DNA of 18,930 nucleotides from Gammaproteobacteria bacterium (lineage in GTDB: Bacteria; Pseudomonadota; Gammaproteobacteria; Poriferisulfidales; Poriferisulfidaceae), in the NCBI GenBank assembly GCA_007571105.1, contig RKRZ01000117.1, positions 1 to 18,930 of the forward strand. Reading direction: 5' to 3'. Shown here in pieces: positions 1-6,883 of this stretch; within the stretch, counting starts at the first letter, position 1, and every line of letters begins with the position of its first letter. The position numbers and the translations under genes were made by a program. A model generated the notes under the pieces. That model searched no databases. It was given only the letters and a program-made list of their open reading frames with translations, and was not told the DNA's origin.

Positions 1-741
1 GCGGTTTCGGACCCGGACCCCCGCACGCATCGGGCAATGGCCGAAAAGTTTGGCATTACGCGCCTGTACCTTGGAAACTCTCACGCATATTCAGAGACTC
101 AGCCCGAGGCATTGGTGTTCGCGGTCAAGCCGGACAAAGTGCCGACGACAGCAACCGATTTGGCCCCTTGGATGGTGGTGGAGCGGCCGTTGTTGATCAC
201 GCTGGCTGCCGGCGTGCGTGCAGAAGATCTCGCTCGCTGGGTTGGAGGGCATTGTCCCGTGGTTCGGGTGATGCCGAATACCCCGGCATTGGTCGGTGCC
301 GGCATGAGCGTGTTGTACGCGCATGAAGGGGTGACTGCGCAACAACGCGAACTTGCCGATCAAATGATGAACAGCGTCGGTACCACCTTGTGGGTGGAAG
401 AGGAGCGCTTGATCGATGTGGCGACTGCAGTGTCCGGCAGCGGACCGGCTTATTTCTTTGCATTCATGCAAGCGATGGAAGAGGCGGCGGTATCGATGGG
501 TCTGTCCTCGGAGCAGGCGCGGACATTGGTTCTGGAGACGGCTGCTGGAGTCGTGGAGTTGGCCAGGACCTCCGATGATTCGCTTGACGAATTGTGCCGC
601 AAGGTCACATCCAAGGGAGGGACGACGGAGGCTGCATTGACGGTTTTGGATGCCGAAGGATTCGCGCAATTAGTGGCGAAGGCACTGGCTGCAGCCCATC
701 AGCGCGCAGTCGAATTGGGAGAAGAAAACGCTCGGGCCTGA
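1..741 (+). CDS. proC: pyrroline-5-carboxylate reductase, 5' truncated by window edge
   Basis: ProC reduces 1-pyrroline-5-carboxylate to proline with NAD(P)H, the last step of proline synthesis in the cytoplasm. The frame is open from base 1 and reads AVSDPDPRTHRA before the first Met at 37, which matches the usual interior of ProC, so that Met is internal. About 246 codons are present; the family is near 270 residues, so only the N-terminal Rossmann glycine motif is missing. Visible family motifs are RVMPNTP (bases 265-285), SGSGPAYF (from base 433) and TSKGGTTEAA (from base 607), which belong to the conserved substrate-binding and dimerisation region. The stop is at 739-741 and yggT starts 4 bases later, so the two are very likely cotranscribed. 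Confidence 0.97.
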   Translation, partial: AVSDPDPRTHRAMAEKFGITRLYLGNSHAYSETQPEALVFAVKPDKVPTTATDLAPWMVVERPLLITLAAGVRAEDLARWVGGHCPVVRVMPNTPALVGAGMSVLYAHEGVTAQQRELADQMMNSVGTTLWVEEERLIDVATAVSGSGPAYFFAFMQAMEEAAVSMGLSSEQARTLVLETAAGVVELARTSDDSLDELCRKVTSKGGTTEAALTVLDAEGFAQLVAKALAAAHQRAVELGEENARA

Positions 742-745
742 GAAA

Positions 746-1288
746 ATGAAAGCCTTGCTGACATCTCTGCTGACGCTGATTTTGTACGGCTTCCTGTTGC
801 GTTTGTTGTTTGAGGTTCATCGAGTCGATTACTATCACCCGATTTCGCAGGGATTGGCGAAGTTGACCAATCCGCTGTACCTTCCGATCCGGAGATTCGT
901 GCCGTCATGGCGGGGAGTGGATGTCCCCCTGCTGCTGATTGTGCTGATTTTGCAGTTGCTGATTCAATTCGCTGGCCCGCTGGGCAATAGCGGTGTGTCG
1001 GTGATTGGGTTGGGCTTGTTTGCGGTGTTGCAGTTGTGTGTGATGGCGCTCAACCTTTATCTGATTTGTCTGGTGCTCGTGGTGGTGGCCAGTTGGTTGC
1101 AACTGTCCCCGGGTGCCGAGTCTGTGGTCGGGTTGTTGCGGAGTGTGACGTCGCCGATACTGATGCGGATTCGCGCAATTCTGCCGGATACCGGGATGTT
1201 CGATTTCTCTCCGATGGTGGCAATGATCGGGATCTTAGTGACGCAAAGCTTATTGCGTCAATTGAGCGTCACGGTACTGTATTGGTAG
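746..1288 (+). CDS. yggT: YggT family integral membrane protein
   Basis: This is a 180-residue, strongly hydrophobic protein with two copies of the YGGT-type unit. Each has hydrophobic helices around a short conserved loop; the first loop contains TNPLYLPIRRFVP (residues about 41-53) and the second SPILMRIRAILP (about 135-146). The family sits in the inner membrane, and its role is poorly defined, with links to osmotic stress and to division or cell-shape functions in some bacteria. The position 4 bases after proC is the usual proC-yggT arrangement. There is only a weak purine-rich stretch (GAGAAA) before the ATG, consistent with coupling to proC translation. The stop codon TAG (1286-1288) abuts the stop of the convergent metA gene with no base between. 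Confidence 0.93.
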   Translation: MKALLTSLLTLILYGFLLRLLFEVHRVDYYHPISQGLAKLTNPLYLPIRRFVPSWRGVDVPLLLIVLILQLLIQFAGPLGNSGVSVIGLGLFAVLQLCVMALNLYLICLVLVVVASWLQLSPGAESVVGLLRSVTSPILMRIRAILPDTGMFDFSPMVAMIGILVTQSLLRQLSVTVLYW

Positions 1289-2269
1289 TCAGCCGAGACT
1301 GCCCAGCCAATTTCGAGAAATTTGCCGGGCCACGTCATGCCAAGGCGTGACCTCGGGTCCCATCAGCGCCTCTTCAGGAAATGCTTCGAGCAATTCGGGT
1401 TCGCGTCCGTGCTCGAGAACGTGTCCGCGGAAATTTTCAGCTTGCTCAAGCGCGGCAGATGAAAATGTGTTTTCAGGCACGGGAGGATAGTCCTCCCGTT
1501 CGCCCATCAGGTAGCGGATGATTTCGCGCTTGTATTCTTTCAGCAAGCTGATGGCTTCATATTCCGGGTGCCCTTGGAAATAAAGACGCCGGCCGTCAGC
1601 CTCCACTGCCATTTGCACTCCGCAATCGCCGGCAATCAAAATCTGCACGCCACATTGACGCAACGCGTCTTCCGGAATTTCGTTGAAACGGGAATGCGGC
1701 ATGTCGATATGCTCGGGCAAGCCACTGAGAAGCGGGTGCGGGTCCTGCAGGGTATGCCCAAAGATTCCCCAGCATTTGCGCGGCAGATGCTGGCGTTGGA
1801 TGTTATGAAAGACTAGCGCTGAAGCATGCGCGGCAAGGCAGGAACAAAGTACGGGAAGGGGGCGTCCATCAGCATGGGTGAGCACGTTGGCCAATTCTTC
1901 CCAAAAGATTTCCTGCGTCAGATCAGCCTCGGTTACATTGGCTCCCGTGATGATCAGGGCGTCCAGATCGGTTTCGTCGATAGTGCTGGCGGGAGCGTAA
2001 TGGGTGCGCACATGTTTCAAAGTCGCTTCATCCTCGCGAGGAATGCCGTCAATAGAAAATAACGAGACTGTGCAGCAGCGCGTATTGTGGCTGTCGAGAA
2101 GGGTGAAAAATTGCCGTTCCGTAGCCAGCAGTGCCCGGTCCGGCATCATGTTGAGCAACCCGATGTGTAAAGGTGAGGTCGCCTCCGGGCAGACATCGAC
2201 CACACGCACTCCCGCCTGTTCCACGCGTTCCAGACTCGGCGTGGAAGATGCTTGGCGCAGCAGGGGCAT
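1289..2269 (-). CDS. metA: homoserine O-succinyltransferase (MetA family)
   Basis: This 326-residue MetA-family enzyme acylates homoserine to start methionine synthesis. Motifs seen are LLNMMPDRALLATERQF (38-54), ITGA (107-110), the nucleophile region CSCLAAHA (142-149, with Cys144 the likely acyl-enzyme cysteine) and GHPEYE (233-238, with His234 and Glu236 matching His235 and Glu237 of E. coli MetA). The SCLAAHA form differs from the E. coli CWAVQA sequence and resembles MetA-like homologues from other gammaproteobacteria, so succinyl versus acetyl preference is not settled by sequence. The ATG is at 2267-2269, 6 bases after the stop of the P-loop gene, so it is the last gene of a three-gene operon. 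In pseudomonads metX-metW usually follows proC-yggT; here a MetA gene lies there on the opposite strand. Confidence 0.9.
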   Translation of the reverse strand: MPLLRQASSTPSLERVEQAGVRVVDVCPEATSPLHIGLLNMMPDRALLATERQFFTLLDSHNTRCCTVSLFSIDGIPREDEATLKHVRTHYAPASTIDETDLDALIITGANVTEADLTQEIFWEELANVLTHADGRPLPVLCSCLAAHASALVFHNIQRQHLPRKCWGIFGHTLQDPHPLLSGLPEHIDMPHSRFNEIPEDALRQCGVQILIAGDCGVQMAVEADGRRLYFQGHPEYEAISLLKEYKREIIRYLMGEREDYPPVPENTFSSAALEQAENFRGHVLEHGREPELLEAFPEEALMGPEVTPWHDVARQISRNWLGSLG

Positions 2270-2275
2270 CGGGGA

Positions 2276-3121
2276 TCAGTCCGCGCGCGCGATAGCCAGA
2301 GCGACTAGCTCGACGAAGTCATCGGCGTTCTTGACAGCTTGGAACTCGTCCATATCCACGGTGTAGCCGTGCTGTTGGGCGATATTCTGATAGCGCTCCA
2401 GTCGATCCTGAAGCAACCGCGGAAAGGCCCAGCGCGTGAAATCATCCGGGATGATCTGATCGTATTCGGGGGTGTTGGTCTCCGCACAGAAATCCATCAG
2501 CACCTGATCCAGAAAAGCCTCCGGATAGTACAGCGGTTTGGGATCCTGTTTCTGGCGTGCGGTCAATTCCTGAATGTGCTGTTCTTCGGCATGGATGTAC
2601 AGGATCAGCGTATGTCTGGCCAGCAGTTCGTAGACCTCGGGGTTTTGCATCTCGCACAGACTGCCGCCGGCATCATTGAGAAAATGCGGATAGCCGTAGA
2701 TGTCTTGGCCTTTGCGAATGAATTCCGGCACATCGCGCATGGCCTGCTCTTCGGCAGTGTGATGCAGTTTGAGCCGCGTCTTGAATTCCTCGAGAGCCAG
2801 CCCTCCCTGTTCCGGATTACCGGGCTTGCCGAGGAAGGCCATCACCGGCTCTAAGTTGTCAACCGTGATGTTGTTGCAAATATAGATGGAATCGGAGCGC
2901 AACAGCTTGGCCAGAAACGGTACCGCCATCATGCGCTGCTTGAGGTCGTCGAGGATGTCTTCGTCCAGGTAGCGGGTGCCGATCCGGTAATCTCCAGAGT
3001 AATGGAACCATTCCGTTTGATCGAGTTGACAGGACAGGCGCGTCTTGCCGACCCCGGACATGCCGAGCAAAGTGACCGCCTTGTTCGGCAAGTCGCGAAA
3101 TTCCTGCGCAGACAGGCGCAT
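2276..3121 (-). CDS. uncharacterised P-loop ATPase or kinase-like protein
   Basis: This 281-residue soluble protein has a clear Walker A motif GMSGVGKT at residues 20-27, in an N-terminal strand-loop-helix like that of small P-loop kinases. Other striking segments are HYSGDYRIGTRYLDE (40-54), a YICNNITVDNLEP stretch and FLNDAGGSLCE near the middle, which look like conserved substrate or metal sites. No DNA-binding, membrane or transport signature is visible. I do not recognise a characterised family and assign no reaction. It lies 17 bases after the aldehyde dehydrogenase stop and 6 bases before metA, so it is almost certainly cotranscribed with both. This suggests a metabolic or regulatory role, possibly phosphorylating a small molecule or protein, but that is inference. 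Confidence 0.85.
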   Translation of the reverse strand: MRLSAQEFRDLPNKAVTLLGMSGVGKTRLSCQLDQTEWFHYSGDYRIGTRYLDEDILDDLKQRMMAVPFLAKLLRSDSIYICNNITVDNLEPVMAFLGKPGNPEQGGLALEEFKTRLKLHHTAEEQAMRDVPEFIRKGQDIYGYPHFLNDAGGSLCEMQNPEVYELLARHTLILYIHAEEQHIQELTARQKQDPKPLYYPEAFLDQVLMDFCAETNTPEYDQIIPDDFTRWAFPRLLQDRLERYQNIAQQHGYTVDMDEFQAVKNADDFVELVALAIARAD

Positions 3122-3138
3122 GAACGGAAAGCAGCAGC

Positions 3139-4575
3139 CTACAGTGACGGTGAGCGCACCACCATCAACTTGTCGACCTGCATGTCCTCGAAGGTGTAGG
3201 GGATGCCGCCGATGCCATGACCCGACTGCTTGAGCCCTGCGAAGGGCATCCAGTCGACACGGAAGGCGGTGTGGTTGTTGATCATGACCGTGGCCGCTTC
3301 AAGCTGGTGGTAGCAGTGCAAGGCGGTATCCAGGTTCTGGCTGAACACGGCGGCCTGAAATGAAAACGGTCCGGCGTTGGCTTGTGCAATTGCAGCATCC
3401 ATATCGTCAAAACTGTACACGCAAATTACCGGTCCGAAGATTTCGTGCTCGCTGACTTTGGCATCGTCCGGGGGATTGAGCAGGACGGTGGGCTGATAGC
3501 TGGTGTCCGAGAGTCGCTGTCCGCCACTGATAAGTTTCGCACCGCCTGCAACGGCCTCATCCACCCAAGCCTCCACTCGATCGACTTCGCCCGGGCGAAT
3601 CAGAGGGCCGACGTCCGTGTCCGGAAGCGTGGGGTCGCCAACCTTCATGGCTGCGCCTTGCGCTGCCAAGCCTTCGGCGATGCTCTGCGCGAGTGAGCGT
3701 TCGGCGTAAACCCGCTGCACTGAAACGCAGACTTGTCCCGCGTGATAAAAACCTCCTTTGGCCAGCAGCGGAAGGGCGTCCTCCACATCCGCATCGGCCG
3801 CCATGATGACGGGGGCAATGCCTCCATGTTCTAAGGCGCAGCGTGCGCCGGGCGCAAGTTTTGAACGCAACATCCAACCGACTTGAGCGCTGCCAATAAA
3901 GCTGAAAAAGGCGACGCGGGGGTCTCCTACCATTTGCTCCGAGATGGCATGGTCATCCGCGTTGATCGCCTGTACATAGTCTTCCGGCAGTCCTGCTTCC
4001 TGCAGCATTTCGACAAACCGCATGCACGAAAACGGGGTGTTAAGTGCGGGTTTGACAATGGCCGGACAGCCGGATGCGATGGCCGGGCCAACTTGATGCA
4101 CGATCAGATTGAGCGGGTGGTTGAAGGCGGAGAAAGCCAGCACCACGCCGATTGGGTACTTCCGGGTCAGGGCCATGTGATGGCTTGAGGCCGGGTTCAG
4201 ATTCATCGGGATTTCTCGGCCAGCCTCGGTGCGCAAGACTTCCACGCAACTGTGCATGCCGTCGATTGCCCGCGCCACCTCAACCTGAGAGTCCGGCAAT
4301 GGTTTGCCGCCTTCGCGAGCCGCTTCCACTGCCAACTCATCGCGCCGCTCTGCCATCAATTGTGCTGTCTTCTCAAGGACCTCAATGCGTTGTGCGGGAG
4401 GCAGCCAGCGAGATTTGTCCTGATAAATGGCAAATGCGTTCGCCAACACCTGATCAGCCTGTTCGCGACTGATGACATCAACGGTGCCGATTTCAGAGCG
4501 ATCCCAAGGCGCGTAGACCGCGGCTTTCGATTCGCAAGGGCCAATGCCGGGCGCAAAATTGGCGTAGTGAGTCAC
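3139..4575 (-). CDS. NAD(P)-dependent aldehyde dehydrogenase
   Basis: A 478-residue member of the aldehyde dehydrogenase superfamily, oxidising an aldehyde to a carboxylic acid through a thiohemiacetal. Catalytic residues are in place: Asn152 (SAFNHPLN), Lys175 (VKPA) for cofactor, FIGSAQVG (226-233) in the Rossmann loop, the general base Glu249 in LEHGG, and nucleophile Cys283 in GQVCVSVQR. The HEIFGPV motif is near the C-terminus. LEHGG replaces the more common LELGG. Substrate cannot be read from the sequence; lactaldehyde, glyceraldehyde-phosphate-like and fatty aldehydes are all possible. The start codon is GTG (4573-4575): the next Met is at residue 106 and the N-terminus aligns with family length. 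No clear Shine-Dalgarno is seen. It is first in the operon with the P-loop gene and metA. Confidence 0.92.
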   Translation of the reverse strand: MTHYANFAPGIGPCESKAAVYAPWDRSEIGTVDVISREQADQVLANAFAIYQDKSRWLPPAQRIEVLEKTAQLMAERRDELAVEAAREGGKPLPDSQVEVARAIDGMHSCVEVLRTEAGREIPMNLNPASSHHMALTRKYPIGVVLAFSAFNHPLNLIVHQVGPAIASGCPAIVKPALNTPFSCMRFVEMLQEAGLPEDYVQAINADDHAISEQMVGDPRVAFFSFIGSAQVGWMLRSKLAPGARCALEHGGIAPVIMAADADVEDALPLLAKGGFYHAGQVCVSVQRVYAERSLAQSIAEGLAAQGAAMKVGDPTLPDTDVGPLIRPGEVDRVEAWVDEAVAGGAKLISGGQRLSDTSYQPTVLLNPPDDAKVSEHEIFGPVICVYSFDDMDAAIAQANAGPFSFQAAVFSQNLDTALHCYHQLEAATVMINNHTAFRVDWMPFAGLKQSGHGIGGIPYTFEDMQVDKLMVVRSPSL

Positions 4576-4690
4576 GGGAATATTCAGGGTATGGGTGGGG
4601 GGCGACTATTTTACATGTCGCACTTGAATTCCCCACATGCTTTCCAAGCCCGCAAGGGTATCAGGGGCACCTCATTGTTGGATTAGAAAC
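4576..4690. promoter_or_regulatory. intergenic region upstream of the ALDH operon
   Basis: This is 115 bases between the tatD stop and the aldehyde dehydrogenase start, and must hold the promoter of the leftward ALDH-ATPase-metA operon. On the minus strand a TAAAAT hexamer lies at 4613-4608, about 32 bases before the GTG, but no convincing -35 box is spaced correctly. A short imperfect dyad overlaps the tatD stop and lacks a T-run, so I call no terminator. Confidence 0.35.
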
Positions 4691-5497
4691 TTAAGAAAGT
4701 TGCAAATCGAATTCTGCAGGGAATGCAAAAAATTCCTGTGCGCAATTGTGCGTATGCCGGGCCAACTCCTCCACGGGAATCCGCAAGGCATGCGCAACCT
4801 GTTCCGCGATGTGCGCCAACCACATCGGCTCGTTGCGCCGCGTTCGGGGCTTTGGGCTCAAGGTTCGCGGCAGCAGATAAGGCGCGTCCGTCTCCAGCAT
4901 CAGGCGATCCAATGGAATCTCATTGATCACTTCACGAAGTGCACTGCCGCGCCGTTCGTCGCAAAACCAACCCGTTACTCCGATGTACAGCCCTAAGTCC
5001 AGGCATGCGTGCAGCAATTCCGAGCCGCCTGTGAAGCAATGAAGCACCATGCGCTCGGGGCATCGGGCCTCGCCCAGAATCGAAAGAAAATCTGCATCTG
5101 AATCTCGGTTGTGCAGCAATGCCGGCAATTGCAGTTCGTGTGCCAGTTCTAGTTGTTCCGCAAACGCGGTGCGTTGCACCGGACGCGGTGAGAAATCACG
5201 GTCGTAATCCAGACCACACTCACCGATGGCAAGTACTCGGGGTTGCTGCGCCCATTGCCGAATTTTTTGCGGGTGCTCCTCTCCCCATTCCCGGGCATGA
5301 TGCGGGTGGACGCCGACGGCGGCCCAGCAGCCCGCATGGCTGTTGGCAAGCCGGATGCAGTCCGCGCTTTCGGCAAGGTTTGCTCCGGCCAGAAGCAGTC
5401 GGTTGACGCCTTGCTCACGCGCACGCTTCAGAACCTCTTCCCGGTCCTTCGCAAATGAATCGTGGGTGAGGTTGCAGCAGATGTCAGTCAGTTCCAA
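4691..5497 (-). CDS. tatD: TatD family metal-dependent DNase
   Basis: A 268-residue TIM-barrel hydrolase of the TatD family. E. coli TatD is a Mg-dependent 3'-5' exonuclease on single-stranded DNA and RNA, implicated in DNA repair, and despite its name is not needed for Tat export. Motifs closely follow E. coli TatD: TDICCNLT (4-11), AAVGVHPHH (59-67), AIGECGLDYDRDF (90-102, Glu93), LLHNRD (127-132, His129), VLHCFTG (151-157, His153), GWFCDERRG (176-184) and LETDAPYLLPR (201-211, Asp204). This identifies TatD itself rather than the YcfH or YjjV paralogues. The start is TTG (5495-5497), supported by an AGGA 8 bases upstream. It overlaps the end of trhO by 14 bases, so translation is likely coupled. 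It is the last gene of the fabA-trhO-tatD operon. Confidence 0.94.
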   Translation of the reverse strand: MELTDICCNLTHDSFAKDREEVLKRAREQGVNRLLLAGANLAESADCIRLANSHAGCWAAVGVHPHHAREWGEEHPQKIRQWAQQPRVLAIGECGLDYDRDFSPRPVQRTAFAEQLELAHELQLPALLHNRDSDADFLSILGEARCPERMVLHCFTGGSELLHACLDLGLYIGVTGWFCDERRGSALREVINEIPLDRLMLETDAPYLLPRTLSPKPRTRRNEPMWLAHIAEQVAHALRIPVEELARHTHNCAQEFFAFPAEFDLQLS

Positions 5498-6287
5498 CGC
5501 AAAGATCCTGGCATTCCGGACAGAGGCGCGATGCGGTTGCCGTCATCGGTTTTTGGCAGTGGCGGCACAGTGTGGGGTAAGTGGCGCGCAGATGGGAATC
5601 GACAGCCAGGCGATCATCGAACACAAAACAGTCTCCCTGCCAGTGTTTTCCGCCGCAGTGCTCAAAATAATTCAGAATTCCTCCGGACAATTGCCAGACT
5701 TCCTCATGGCCTTGTTCCTTGAGCCAGGAACTGGCCAGTTCGCACCGAATGCCGCCGGTACAGTAAGTCACGACCGGGTCTCCATTAGGAACAAATTTAT
5801 GCGCTTGTGCCCGAAAGTCGCGAAATTGCTGAATCCCCAACGAATGCGTCCCGACGAAATGACCCAGATTGACTTCATAAGCATTGCGCGCATCCAATAG
5901 CCGTAGAGGGCGATTTTCATCCAGCCAATTGCACAATTGCTCGGGTTCCACATGCGCGGCCGGTTGATGTTCAGTAACCGGACGCCCCAAAGTGACAGAG
6001 AGCAGGGAGGTGCGTTCCTGCACGATCAGTTTGGAGTAGGGAGGCTGATTGACGGAACTGGTTCGAAAGTGCAACCCCGCATATGGGCTGCGTTCGAGTA
6101 ATTCCTGCTTCAGGCAGCGGATGCCCTCGGGGCTACCGACCAGACTCAGGTTGATGCCTTCCGGAGACAGCGTGAGGGTGCCGAGCAGATGTTCACGCTC
6201 GCAGAGTTTCTGCAGACGGTTTCGCAGGGAGGTGTCAGAGGCGACGTCCAGGAATTGATAAGCGGTGCAGTGTTCCAGCGCACTCAT
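5484..6287 (-). CDS. trhO: tRNA uridine(34) hydroxylase, rhodanese-domain (TrhO/YceA)
   Basis: TrhO hydroxylates the wobble uridine of certain tRNAs, giving 5-hydroxyuridine, the precursor of cmo5U and mcmo5U. This protein has 267 residues, shorter than the roughly 350 of E. coli YceA but compatible with compact members of the family. The N-terminal ferredoxin-like half carries GTLTLSPEGINLSLVG (36-51), a family hallmark. The C-terminal half is a rhodanese domain with LLDARNAYEV (130-139) and the active-site loop CTGGIRCE (176-183, Cys176). The last 30 residues add two CxxC pairs (Cys241/244 and Cys256/259) that probably bind zinc. Its ATG shares one base with the fabA stop (TGATG), a classic coupling arrangement, and its end overlaps tatD. 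Confidence 0.92.
   Translation of the reverse strand: MSALEHCTAYQFLDVASDTSLRNRLQKLCEREHLLGTLTLSPEGINLSLVGSPEGIRCLKQELLERSPYAGLHFRTSSVNQPPYSKLIVQERTSLLSVTLGRPVTEHQPAAHVEPEQLCNWLDENRPLRLLDARNAYEVNLGHFVGTHSLGIQQFRDFRAQAHKFVPNGDPVVTYCTGGIRCELASSWLKEQGHEEVWQLSGGILNYFEHCGGKHWQGDCFVFDDRLAVDSHLRATYPTLCRHCQKPMTATASRLCPECQDLCVGTD
5506..5509 (-). promoter_or_regulatory. Shine-Dalgarno supporting the TTG start of tatD
   Basis: On the minus strand an AGGA lies 8 bases before a TTG at 5497-5495 that begins a MELTDICCNL N-terminus. The site is inside the 3' end of trhO. No ATG of suitable position exists, so this ribosome-binding site decides the start. Confidence 0.6.
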
Positions 6288-6802
6288 CAGAACCGTTCGA
6301 TATTGGTGAACAGGCCAACGCGCAAGTCTTGGGCCACATAGATGTCTTCATCGTCGACTTGCACGCGCCCGTCGGCGATGCCCATGATCAACGAGCGAGT
6401 GATCATGCGCTTGATGTCGATCTGATAACGGATCAATGTGTGTTTCGGGGTCACCTGTCCGGAGAATTTGACGCGGCCGACACCCAATGCCCGCCCGCGG
6501 CCCGGATGTCCGGACCAGCCCAGAAAGAATCCGACCAGTTGCCACAAGGCATCCAGCCCCAGGCATCCCGGCATGACAGGGTCTCCCGGGAAATGGCACT
6601 CAAAGAACCATAAGTCCGGCGTGATGTCCAATTCGGCTGTGAGAATGCCTTGGTCGTAATTGCCTCCTTCCTTGCTGATGTGCGTGATGCGGCTGAGCAT
6701 CAGCATATTGGGAGAAGGAAGTTGCGCATTGCCTTCGCCAAACATTTCTCCGCGCGCACAGCGCAGGAGGTCTTCGTAGGAAAAATGATCCGGCGGATTC
6801 AT
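6287..6802 (-). CDS. fabA: 3-hydroxydecanoyl-ACP dehydratase/isomerase
   Basis: FabA dehydrates 3-hydroxydecanoyl-ACP and isomerises trans-2- to cis-3-decenoyl-ACP, the branch point to unsaturated fatty acids in type II synthesis. With the ATG at 6800-6802 the product is 171 residues, the standard FabA length, and the active-site His70 (FFECHFPGDPVMPG) and Asp84 (GLDALWQLVGF) take their usual numbers. A longer frame with a GTG at 6838 exists, but would add 12 non-family residues and begin inside an inverted repeat, so I reject it. LPSPNMLMLSRIT near the N-terminus and FSGQV, LIMGIADG and VGLF further on are also typical. FabB, its usual neighbour in many gammaproteobacteria, is absent here; trhO and tatD follow instead. 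No clear Shine-Dalgarno is seen. Confidence 0.95.
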   Translation of the reverse strand: MNPPDHFSYEDLLRCARGEMFGEGNAQLPSPNMLMLSRITHISKEGGNYDQGILTAELDITPDLWFFECHFPGDPVMPGCLGLDALWQLVGFFLGWSGHPGRGRALGVGRVKFSGQVTPKHTLIRYQIDIKRMITRSLIMGIADGRVQVDDEDIYVAQDLRVGLFTNIERF

Positions 6803-6832
6803 ACAGAACGGGGGCGCAGCGAGACAGACAAG

Positions 6833-6869
6833 CCACACAAAGTGTGGGGTACGCAGGTTCGCAATTGTA
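6833..6869 (-). promoter_or_regulatory. fabA: probable fabA promoter and 15-base inverted repeat
   Basis: On the minus strand a TACAAT hexamer (6869-6864) is a plausible -10, with a weak TTCATA 15 bases upstream. A perfect inverted repeat CCACAC-AAA-GTGTGG (6833-6847) lies just downstream, inside the predicted leader. It could be a repressor operator or a leader hairpin. It is not followed by a U-run, so it is not a classical terminator for the upstream regulator gene. Confidence 0.45.
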
Positions 6870-6883
6870 TCAGCAGACCGGGT

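Noticed and set aside
4688..4701. AACTT...AAGTT dyad at the end of tatD as a terminator
   Set aside because: The stem is short and AT-rich, and no U-run follows in the tatD direction.
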